Part shown: piece after piece, positions 7,610-13,757 of the stretch
Numbering within the stretch: position 1 is the first letter of the stretch
Layout: every line of letters begins with the position of its first letter
Source of the DNA: an uncultured Eubacteriales bacterium
GTDB lineage: Bacteria; Bacillota; Clostridia; Oscillospirales; Acutalibacteraceae
Assembly: GCA_900319655.1 (NCBI GenBank)
Contig: ONPH01000013.1
Coordinates: forward strand, 1 to 16,710
Direction of reading: 5' to 3'
DNA: 16,710 bases
The notes under the pieces: generated by a model
Told to the model about the DNA's origin: nothing
The model's input: the letters and a program-made list of their open reading frames with translations, nothing else
Databases searched by the model: none
Translations under genes and position numbers: made by a program

Positions 7610-7632
7610 TCTTGTCAATATTTTGGTACAAT
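7604..7632 (+). promoter_or_regulatory. Promoter of the YbeY-like gene
   Basis: TTTACA (7604-7609), a 17-base spacer and TACAAT (7627-7632), with TG making an extended -10 (TGGTACAAT). The transcript would start near 7639, about 50 bases before the chosen ATG. That argues against an in-frame start at 7637. Confidence 0.65.
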
Positions 7633-7687
7633 ATAATTGCAAAAACAAAACGCAGCAACCAAAAAATTTTTTAAGGAGGTTTTAGTA

Positions 7688-8158
7688 ATGTCTGACAAAA
7701 TCAAGATTGTCATCTCAGATGAGCAAAAGTCGGTCAAGGTGCCCAAGGGTATCAGAATGATTGTCAGGCGCAGCTGCTTAGCGGCGCTGCAGATGGAAAA
7801 TGTCGGCGGCCCGTGCATAATTAACGTTACCTTTACGGATAACGCAAAAATCAGAGAACTAAAACAAAGGTATACGGGCAGGGGTGTTGAGGCAGGCGCT
7901 ATGTGGCTGCCTGAGTCCGGCGGCGAAGTGTTCGGAACGATTTATATCTCTATGGAAAAGGCGCAGGAGCTTTCGGAGTTTTACGACTGCTCGCTGCAAA
8001 AAGAGATTTGTTACCTTACCGTTCACGAGGCTCTGCATATGATTGAGAACAAAAAGCAATCAAAAAACAGCGAGCTCAGAATTCAGGAGAAAAAGGAAAC
8101 TGTTATGTACCAGCTGGGTTTACCGCTCAGCGCGGGGTACGCGTTAAGCAATACCTGA
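7688..8158 (+). CDS. YbeY-like protein with degenerate metal-binding site
   Basis: A 156-residue protein. The ATG at 7688 follows AAGGAGGT by 7 bases; an upstream in-frame start at 7637 has no ribosome site. The fold pattern matches YbeY, the 16S rRNA maturation endoribonuclease: INVTFTDNAKIRELKQRY near 45-62, FGTIYISMEKAQEL near 82-95 (canonical LGDIVISxxxA), and YLTVHEALHMI at 109-119 (canonical HGxLHLxGxDH). His113 and His117 are present, but the third zinc His, ten residues after the first, is Lys123. The usual TDVLSFP motif is replaced by VEAGAMWLP. Key active-site positions are therefore missing. It is probably a catalytically dead or repurposed paralog, with the true ybeY elsewhere. 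It is a single gene between its own promoter and a terminator, divergent from fruR. Confidence 0.75.
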   Translation: MSDKIKIVISDEQKSVKVPKGIRMIVRRSCLAALQMENVGGPCIINVTFTDNAKIRELKQRYTGRGVEAGAMWLPESGGEVFGTIYISMEKAQELSEFYDCSLQKEICYLTVHEALHMIENKKQSKNSELRIQEKKETVMYQLGLPLSAGYALSNT

Positions 8159-8188
8159 TTTGCTATTTTTGATTAAACCGAATGTATT

Positions 8189-8217
8189 AACCGTTCCGTG
8201 TTTGCGGAGCGGTTTTT
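8189..8217 (+). terminator. Intrinsic terminator after the YbeY-like gene
   Basis: AACCGTTCCG-TGTTTG-CGGAGCGGTT forms a 10-base stem with one T-G pair and is followed by a run of five T. It lies about 30 bases after the stop and separates this gene from the next promoter. Confidence 0.85.
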
Positions 8218-8229
8218 ACTTTATTTATA

Positions 8230-8258
8230 TTGATATTCACAGGGGTTTGTGATATATT
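8230..8258 (+). promoter_or_regulatory. Promoter of the ParB-like/BMP cluster
   Basis: TTGATA (8230-8235), a 17-base spacer and TATATT (8253-8258), with TGA making an extended -10. Transcription should start near 8265. The ribosome site AAAGGAAG precedes the ATG at 8291. Confidence 0.7.
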
Positions 8259-8290
8259 AAGCATAGATATATACGAAAGGAAGTGGCTTT

Positions 8291-10294
8291 ATGGAAGAAC
8301 AACTGTATTATAAGGACGCCTTAAAGCTTGCGCAAAAGGACTACCGCGCCTGCGTTTGGGCGGGAAAATCTCCCTGCCTGCCTGTGCTCGATGACTTTGT
8401 TTCAGCGAGCAATGCCGCCAACGCCGTTGACCTCGGAATTGTCCAAATTCCGTCCGAGCTGATTGTCGGTACAAAAACAAGGGGCAGAACAAACGCCTTC
8501 AGCTCAAATTTTATGCCGATTTTGGAGGATGGCACGGAGTTTGCCGACAAGTGGAAGCGCCTTTGCAACGCCCACCTTACCGAGGGTATTCGTGATCCGA
8601 TTAAGGCGTATGAATATATGAACCGATACTACGTTGAGGAAGGCAACAAGCGCGTCAGCGTGCTCAAATTCTTCGACGCGCTCACAATCCCCGGCCACGT
8701 AATCCGCATTTTGCCCGAGGGCAGCGGCGACGATGTGGACATATACAACGAGTTCGTCGAGTTTTACAAGTACAGCAAAATCAATTTTATAGAGTTTACA
8801 AAGAAGGGCAGCTACGCCCTGCTTCAAAAGGCTCTCGGCAAGGAAGCCGGAGAGGAGTGGACCGACGAGGAGCAGAGCGAGTTTGCCGGAACGTACCATC
8901 ATTTTAAAAAGGCTTATACCGCGAGCGGCGGCGACAAGCTGCAGTCCACCGTGGGCGACGCCATGCTCAGCTATATTATGGTTTACGGCTATCCGGAGCT
9001 CACCACCACCGACACCGCCGGCATCAAAAAGAACCTCAGCAAGATGTGGGAGGAGGTTGAGCTGCACGATGATAACGAGCCGATTGAGCTAAGCGCCGAG
9101 CCTGCCGAGGAGCCCAAGCAAAGCGTATTGACAAAGGTGCTTTCCGCGGCTGCTCCCAAGCGGGTAAAGGTTGCGTTTATCCACGACGGTACTCCCGAAA
9201 AATCCGGATGGGTTCACGACCACGAAAAGGGCAGAAACTACGTTCAGCGCGTGTTTGAGGATAAAATCGAGACCGTTGCCTACAACAACGCCATGAACAG
9301 CGCCCTGGACAATCACCCCGACGAGGTGATTAAGCAGGCGATTGACGACGGCGCGACGATTATTTTTACAACCTCGCCCAGACTTACCCAGGCGAGCCTG
9401 AGGGCGGCTGTCGATAACCCCGATATTATTGTATTCAACTGCGCGCTAAACAAGTCGCACCGATATATCCGCTCATACTACACCAGAATGTACGAGGCTA
9501 AGTTTATCCTCGGCGCGCTTGCAGGCTCGCTTTCCGAAAGCGGCGAGCTCGGCTATGTCTGCGACTACCCGATTTACGGACAAATCGCCGGTATCAACGC
9601 CTTTGCGCTCGGCGCTCAAATGGCAAATCCACGCGCGAAGGTTTACCTTGAATGGTCGGCTGTCTGCGGAGCGAAGGCGGCGGCTCAAAAGCTCATTGAC
9701 AAGGGAATTCACTATATTTCATCGCAGGATACAGCGCGTTTCCGCGAGGACGACCGCAACAGCTTCGGACTTTCGTACATCAACGGCGAGGAGATGGTTC
9801 TGCTCGCAAATCCCGTTTGGAAATGGGGCGTTTATTACGAGGAAATACTGCGCCGCGTGTTCAACAAAACAATGCAGGCGGAGTACGAAAAGAGCAACAA
9901 GGCGCTCAACTACTACTGGGGAATGTCCGCAGGCGTTGTCGATATCGGCTATTCGCTCGCGCTCAGCCGCTCCTCAAAGAAGTTCGCAGAATTCCTTAAG
10001 GATAGTATCTCACACAATGTCTGCACACCGTTCTTAACCCCGATTTACGCCCAAAACGGCGATGTTATCGGCAAGGACGAAAAGTCGCTCAGCCTCGACC
10101 AGATTATAAATATGGACTACCTTGTCGAGAATGTAATCGGCAGTATTCCGCAGTACGAGGAGCTCAGCCCGATGGGCAAAGCTACCGTTGACACCGCAGG
10201 CGTTGAAAAGGCTCAGAGCACCGCTGTTGCGGCTGAGGATGAGGTTGAAGCCGAAAAGGCGGACGATAATGCGGAAGCCGGTGAGCAGGAATGA
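8291..10294 (+). CDS. Cytoplasmic BMP-family ligand-binding protein with ParB-like N-terminal region
   Basis: A 667-residue protein in three parts. Residues 1-260 contain YYVEEGNKRVSVLKFFDA (113-130) followed by a beta strand (HVIRILP), an arrangement like the ParB/sulfiredoxin-type N-terminal fold. Residues 261-290 form a charged, low-complexity linker. Residues 291-625 form a BMP (basic membrane protein/PnrA-type) periplasmic-binding fold: KVAFIHDG, a Trp at 307, DDGATIIFTTSP, GALAGSLSESGELGYV, NAFALGAQMANPRAKV and NPVWKWGVYYEEI. The last 30 residues are acidic. There is no signal peptide, lipobox or membrane segment, although BMP proteins are normally exported lipoproteins that bind nucleosides for ABC import. 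No ABC permease is nearby. It may be a soluble nucleoside sensor. It overlaps the phosphoesterase gene by 4 bases, implying coupled synthesis. The BMP domain is firm; the ParB-like assignment is inference. Confidence 0.82.
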   Translation: MEEQLYYKDALKLAQKDYRACVWAGKSPCLPVLDDFVSASNAANAVDLGIVQIPSELIVGTKTRGRTNAFSSNFMPILEDGTEFADKWKRLCNAHLTEGIRDPIKAYEYMNRYYVEEGNKRVSVLKFFDALTIPGHVIRILPEGSGDDVDIYNEFVEFYKYSKINFIEFTKKGSYALLQKALGKEAGEEWTDEEQSEFAGTYHHFKKAYTASGGDKLQSTVGDAMLSYIMVYGYPELTTTDTAGIKKNLSKMWEEVELHDDNEPIELSAEPAEEPKQSVLTKVLSAAAPKRVKVAFIHDGTPEKSGWVHDHEKGRNYVQRVFEDKIETVAYNNAMNSALDNHPDEVIKQAIDDGATIIFTTSPRLTQASLRAAVDNPDIIVFNCALNKSHRYIRSYYTRMYEAKFILGALAGSLSESGELGYVCDYPIYGQIAGINAFALGAQMANPRAKVYLEWSAVCGAKAAAQKLIDKGIHYISSQDTARFREDDRNSFGLSYINGEEMVLLANPVWKWGVYYEEILRRVFNKTMQAEYEKSNKALNYYWGMSAGVVDIGYSLALSRSSKKFAEFLKDSISHNVCTPFLTPIYAQNGDVIGKDEKSLSLDQIINMDYLVENVIGSIPQYEELSPMGKATVDTAGVEKAQSTAVAAEDEVEAEKADDNAEAGEQE

Positions 10295-10884
10295 GGATTC
10301 TGACGGTGTCGGACGTGGAGTCTGAGTATCTTTACGATTACTATGCTCCCGGCAAGCTCGACGGAATTGATTTGATAATCGCGTGCGGCGATTTGTCCGT
10401 CGAGTACCTCGAGTTCCTTGTTACTTTGGCAGATGTGCCTTTGCTGTATATCCACGGCAATCACGACGACAAATTCAAGCGTGAGCCCGAGGGCTGTATC
10501 TGCATTGACGATAAGTTTTTTGAGTACAACGGCGTGCGCTTTGTCGGCTTGGGCGGTTCATACCGCTACAAGGAAGGAAAGTATATGTACAGCGAACGGC
10601 AGATGAAGTTCAGAATTCAGAAGCTCTGGTTCAAAATCCGCAGGCACGGCGGCTTTGACGTGCTCGTTACGCACTCTCCGGCAAGGCATCTTAATGATTT
10701 AGATAATCATACGCACAGGGGCTTTGAGTGCTTCAATAAATTACTGGAGCGCTTTAAGCCGAAGTACTTTTTCCACGGACACGTACATACAAACTACGGC
10801 GCGAGAATTCCGCGCAGGTGCGAGCACAACGGAACAATTGTAATCAACGCCACCGACCACTACTTTTTAGACGTAGAAGTTTAG
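10291..10884 (+). CDS. Calcineurin-like metallophosphoesterase (DxE variant)
   Basis: A 197-residue cytoplasmic protein with the ordered metal motifs of the calcineurin-like superfamily: SDVES at 7-11, GDLS at 33-36, GNHDD at 56-60, THSP at 127-130 and HGHVH at 162-166. The first motif is normally D-x-H; here position 10 is Glu. The rest of the two-metal site is intact, so activity is likely. The substrate cannot be told from sequence; YfcE-type phosphodiesterases are the nearest general comparison. The ATG overlaps the stop of the BMP-family gene as ATGA, with only a weak AGGA site, so translation is probably coupled. The MBL-fold gene begins 15 bases downstream. Context suggests a nucleotide or phosphoester product linked to the upstream binding protein, but that is inference. 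Confidence 0.88.
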   Translation: MRILTVSDVESEYLYDYYAPGKLDGIDLIIACGDLSVEYLEFLVTLADVPLLYIHGNHDDKFKREPEGCICIDDKFFEYNGVRFVGLGGSYRYKEGKYMYSERQMKFRIQKLWFKIRRHGGFDVLVTHSPARHLNDLDNHTHRGFECFNKLLERFKPKYFFHGHVHTNYGARIPRRCEHNGTIVINATDHYFLDVEV

Positions 10885-10899
10885 AGTTTTAAAATTAAT

Positions 10900-11673
10900 A
10901 TGAAAATAACCGCGTTAACCGAAAATACATCAAAAAACGGCTTGCCGTTCGAGCATGGGCTGAGCCTGTATATTCAGACGGAGAGCCGTAATATCCTGTT
11001 CGATACCGGTCAGACTGAGCTGTTTGCCGAAAACGCCGAAGCGCTCGGAATAAACTTGGCTGAGGCCGATATCGCCGTGCTCTCCCACGGTCACTACGAC
11101 CACGGCGGAGGACTAAAAAGTTTTTTGGAGCTCAACAAAACCGCGCCTGTTTACCTGAGCAGGTACGCCTTTGAACCGCATTACAGGGGAGAGGAAAAGT
11201 ACATCGGGCTCGATTTAAGCCTGAAAGACAGCGGAAGATTAATCTTCACCGACGGTGTTACAAAAATTGCCGACGGGCTGACGCTTTACTCCTGCAACGG
11301 AGGAAAAAAGGTTCTCGATTTGGGCTCGTTCGGCTTGAATATGAAGCAAGACGGCAGGCTTATTCCCGACGACTTCCGCCACGAGCATTACCTTTTGATT
11401 GAGGAAAACGGCAAGCGCGTGCTGATCAGCGGCTGTTCGCACAAGGGCATTGTGAACATCGAGGAATGGTTCAAGCCCGACGTGCTTGTGGGCGGCTTTC
11501 ACCTGTCAAAGCTCGAGCCCGGAAATACGCTGAAATCAATCGCGGAAAGGCTCAATTCCTACAATACGAGCTACTTTACCTGCCACTGCACAGGCGAGGC
11601 TCAGTATCGGTATATGAAGGGGATAATGGAACGCTTGGGCTACCTTTCGGCAGGAGATAACATAATTGTCTAA
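10900..11673 (+). CDS. MBL-fold metallo-hydrolase (dihydropterin-ribofuranosyl phosphate synthase-like family)
   Basis: A 257-residue metallo-beta-lactamase-fold protein. SHGHYDHGGG (62-71) supplies His63, His65, Asp67 and His68. Further metal or active-site blocks are ISGCSHKGIVN (His181), VGGFHL (His201) and FTCHCTG (His229). This set is typical of the group that includes the archaeal 7,8-dihydropterin-6-methyl-ribofuranosyl-aminobenzene phosphate synthase; bacterial members mostly lack a known substrate. No signal peptide. The gene lies 15 bases after the phosphoesterase and probably shares its transcript. The region before the ATG is AT-rich and has no convincing ribosome site, so it may be poorly translated or coupled. 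A weak AAATGTT-TATG-AACATTT hairpin starts in the stop codon. Confidence 0.87.
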   Translation: MKITALTENTSKNGLPFEHGLSLYIQTESRNILFDTGQTELFAENAEALGINLAEADIAVLSHGHYDHGGGLKSFLELNKTAPVYLSRYAFEPHYRGEEKYIGLDLSLKDSGRLIFTDGVTKIADGLTLYSCNGGKKVLDLGSFGLNMKQDGRLIPDDFRHEHYLLIEENGKRVLISGCSHKGIVNIEEWFKPDVLVGGFHLSKLEPGNTLKSIAERLNSYNTSYFTCHCTGEAQYRYMKGIMERLGYLSAGDNIIV

Positions 11674-11689
11674 ATGTTTATGAACATTT
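11672..11689 (+). terminator. Weak AT-rich hairpin at the end of the MBL gene
   Basis: AAATGTT-TATG-AACATTT is a perfect 7-base stem overlapping the TAA. It is followed by one more T, then GACGG. The stem is weak, so readthrough toward the T-box leader is possible. Confidence 0.35.
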
Positions 11690-11728
11690 TGACGGTTTAG
11701 TATAATACAAATTTTTCGCAAAAAAGTA

Positions 11729-11757
11729 TTGACAAATTCTATTTGTCGGTATAAAAT
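11729..11757 (+). promoter_or_regulatory. Promoter of the T-box/trpB2 unit, with a perfect palindrome in the spacer
   Basis: Consensus TTGACA (11729-11734), a 17-base spacer and TAAAAT (11752-11757). GACAAAT-TCT-ATTTGTC, perfect with 7-base arms, occupies 11731-11747, covering most of the -35 and the spacer. This is where a repressor dimer would block polymerase. No candidate regulator gene is adjacent. Confidence 0.75.
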
Positions 11758-11780
11758 AATGGCAAAGAAAACAGAATTTT

Positions 11781-12043
11781 AAACCGTTGAGGAAGAGTGA
11801 GTAGGTCTTTCCACTTCTCTTAAAGAGAGTCGCGGACGGTGGAATCGCGGCAGAGAATGTCAGACTGAATGGACTTCCGAGGGCGAGCAGAAACGCTTTT
11901 GCGGAGTATGTGAGACGGAGTATGGCTTTCCGTAATCAAAAGCCGGCGTATGTAAGTACGCGCTAAGCGGACGATTTTATCGTCAAGCAGGGTGGCACCG
12001 CAGGAATTATCCTGTCCCGGCATTTTTCCGGGACAGGTTTTTT
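11781..12043 (+). ncRNA. T-box leader RNA, tryptophan specifier
   Basis: A long leader with T-box landmarks in order. The stem I base holds GAGGAAGAGTGAGTA, then the distal part GAGAGTCGCGGACGGTGGAA. The specifier loop reads GAATGGACTTCC, so the codon is TGG (Trp) at 11870-11872, followed by the expected purine. Stems II/III follow. The T-box core AGGGTGGCACCGCAGG is at 11989-12004 and overlaps the start of the terminator stem region. In known T-boxes, uncharged cognate tRNA pairs with the specifier and with the T-box bulge, stabilises an antiterminator and allows downstream transcription. A one-base shift would read GGA (Gly), but the base after it would then be C. The downstream tryptophan synthase gene supports Trp. 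Confidence 0.93.
12011..12043 (+). terminator. Regulated terminator of the T-box leader
   Basis: CCTGTCCCGG-CATTTTT-CCGGGACAGG is a perfect 10-base stem followed by six T. The antiterminator would form from the T-box bases just upstream and the left arm. The 156 bases from here to the trpB2 start hold only an AT-rich leader and one very short possible frame (12066-12101, MGVLLTKRWRS) with no strong ribosome site. Confidence 0.93.
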
Positions 12044-12199
12044 ATTTTAAATTGGTGGTTAAAATATGGGTGTATTGTTAACAAAACGATGGCGGAGTTG
12101 AATTAAAGTTTATAAACGTATCGCAAAGCACAATTTATAATTCCAAAGATTATAAACCGACTTTTCCATCATAAATAAAAATAGAAGGAGCAAATTACT

Positions 12200-13582
12200 A
12201 TGTCAGAAAACAAAATCCCTTACAAAATCTATCTGTCCGAAAGCGAAATTCCCTCAAAATGGTATAACCTGAGAGCGGATATGAAGAACAAGCCCGCGCC
12301 GCTTCTCAACCCCGGCACAGGCAAGCCCATGACAGCCGAGGAGCTGTCGGTGGTATTCTGCGAGGAGCTCGTTCAGCAGGAGCTCGACGACACAACTGCT
12401 TATATCGACATTCCGCAGGAAATTCAGGACTTTTACAAAATGTACCGTCCTGCTCCGCTTGTACGCGCCTACTGCCTTGAAAAGGCTCTCGGCACTCCTG
12501 CGAAGATTTACTATAAGTTTGAGGGCAACAACACCAGCGGAAGCCACAAGCTCAATTCCGCAATCGCCCAGGCTTATTACGCCAAAAAGCAGGGCTTAAA
12601 GGGCGTTACCACCGAGACCGGAGCAGGTCAGTGGGGTACGGCGCTTTCAATGGCTTGCGCGTACCTCGGACTTGACTGCAAGGTTTATATGGTTAAGGTA
12701 AGCTACGAGCAAAAGCCGTTCAGACGTGAGGTTATGCGCACCTACGGCGCTGAGGTTACACCCTCGCCGTCAAACACCACCAACGTCGGCAGAAAAATCC
12801 TTGCGGAGCATCCCGGCACAACAGGAAGCCTCGGATGCGCAATCTCGGAAGCCGTAGAGGTTGCTACCTCTAACCCCGGCTACCGCTATGTGCTCGGCTC
12901 GGTTCTCAACCAGGTTCTTCTTCACCAGAGCGTTATCGGTCTTGAGGCAAAGGCGGCGCTTGATAAATACAACGTAACTCCCGACATCATCATCGGCTGC
13001 GCAGGCGGCGGCTCTAACCTCGGCGGACTTATCGCTCCGTTTATGGGCGAAAAGCTCAGGGGAGAGAAGGACTACCGCATTATCGCCGTTGAGCCGGCAT
13101 CCTGCCCGAGTTTTACACGCGGTAAGTTCGCTTACGACTTCTGCGATACCGGTATGATTTGTCCGCTCGCGAAGATGTACACCCTCGGTTCGGGCTTTAT
13201 TCCGTCGGCTAACCACGCAGGCGGTCTGCGCTTCCACGGTATGTCAACAACCCTCAGCCAGCTTTATCACGACGGCTATATGGAGGCTACTTCCGTTGAG
13301 CAGACCTCTGTATTTGAGGCTGCCGAGCAGTTCGCGAGAGTTGAGGGAATTCTCCCTGCTCCCGAAAGCTCGCACGCAATCCGCGTTGCCATCGACGAGG
13401 CTCTCAAGTGCAAGGAGACAGGCGAGGAAAAGACAATTCTCTTTGGTCTTACAGGCACAGGCTACTTTGATATGGTGGCTTATGAGAAGTTCAACGACGG
13501 CGTAATGTCCGACTATATCCCCACCGACGAGGACCTTGCCGCAGGTCTTAACTCCCTTCCGCAGGTTCCCGGTCAGGAATAA
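12200..13582 (+). CDS. trpB: Tryptophan synthase beta chain, TrpB2 type
   Basis: A 460-residue PLP enzyme that joins indole and serine to make tryptophan. Length and motifs match the TrpB2 class, which often works without TrpA, not the roughly 400-residue TrpB1. Seen: RPAPLVRAYCLEKALG (83-98), the PLP lysine Lys117 in SGSHKLNSA, the catalytic Glu139 in TETGAGQWG, the phosphate-binding GCAGGGSN (266-273), and the C-terminal LTGTGYFD. The N-terminal extension (about 80 residues) is typical of TrpB2. The ATG follows AGAAGGAG by 9 bases. The Trp T-box makes expression depend on uncharged tRNA-Trp. No trpA or other trp gene is present, so it may salvage free indole, for example from gut neighbours; that use is inferred. 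Confidence 0.95.
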   Translation: MSENKIPYKIYLSESEIPSKWYNLRADMKNKPAPLLNPGTGKPMTAEELSVVFCEELVQQELDDTTAYIDIPQEIQDFYKMYRPAPLVRAYCLEKALGTPAKIYYKFEGNNTSGSHKLNSAIAQAYYAKKQGLKGVTTETGAGQWGTALSMACAYLGLDCKVYMVKVSYEQKPFRREVMRTYGAEVTPSPSNTTNVGRKILAEHPGTTGSLGCAISEAVEVATSNPGYRYVLGSVLNQVLLHQSVIGLEAKAALDKYNVTPDIIIGCAGGGSNLGGLIAPFMGEKLRGEKDYRIIAVEPASCPSFTRGKFAYDFCDTGMICPLAKMYTLGSGFIPSANHAGGLRFHGMSTTLSQLYHDGYMEATSVEQTSVFEAAEQFARVEGILPAPESSHAIRVAIDEALKCKETGEEKTILFGLTGTGYFDMVAYEKFNDGVMSDYIPTDEDLAAGLNSLPQVPGQE

Positions 13583-13592
13583 TTAAAAACAG

Positions 13593-13630
13593 CTTTAAAG
13601 CCTCCCCCGCAAGCGGTGGAGCCTTTAAAG
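13593..13630 (+). repeat. Hairpin after trpB2
   Basis: CTTTAAAG-C-CTCC pairs with GGAG-C-CTTTAAAG around CGCAAGCG, giving an imperfect long stem with one C-C mismatch. No T run follows, so it is probably a 3' stabiliser or accessory to the true terminator just downstream. Confidence 0.6.
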
Positions 13631-13644
13631 GGCACACAACTCTT

Positions 13645-13675
13645 AGCCGCTGATGAAAAATTCAGCGGCTCTTTT
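13645..13675 (+). terminator. Intrinsic terminator of the trpB2 transcript
   Basis: AGCCGCTGA-TGAAAAAT-TCAGCGGCT is a perfect 9-base stem followed by CTTTT. It separates trpB2 from the asnB-like promoter. Confidence 0.88.
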
Positions 13676-13690
13676 ACATTATATATAGTA

Positions 13691-13740
13691 TATAATCTTG
13701 ACTGAATTCCCCTTAGGTGATATAATTTTGACAGAATTCG
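13691..13740 (+). promoter_or_regulatory. asnB-like promoter built from two direct repeats
   Basis: TTGACT (13698-13703), a 17-base spacer and TATAAT (13721-13726), with TG making an extended -10. The region is two copies of TATAATYTTGACWGAATTC, at 13691 and 13721, 30 bases apart and matching at 17 of 20 positions. The -35 lies in copy one and the -10 in copy two. Copy two also carries TTGACA 17 bases before TATCGT, a possible second, weaker promoter. Confidence 0.75.
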
Positions 13741-13757
13741 ACATTGGGGGTATCGTT

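Noticed and set aside
7637..7687. Longer YbeY-like protein starting at 7637
   Set aside because: No ribosome site there, and it lies at the predicted transcription start. The ATG at 7688 has a perfect AAGGAGGT.
8504..9067. Long minus-strand open frame opposite the ParB-like/BMP gene, and similar ones opposite trpB2 (12770-13237)
   Set aside because: Shadows of genes with clear conserved motifs; no start signals of their own.
11870..11873. Glycine (GGA) specifier in the T-box
   Set aside because: The base after GGA would be C instead of the expected purine, and the gene downstream makes tryptophan.
13698..13757. N-terminal extension of the AsnB-like protein from a TTG
   Set aside because: The TTG is the -35 box of a near-perfect promoter whose transcript starts downstream of it, and no MCGI-like sequence appears in the extension.
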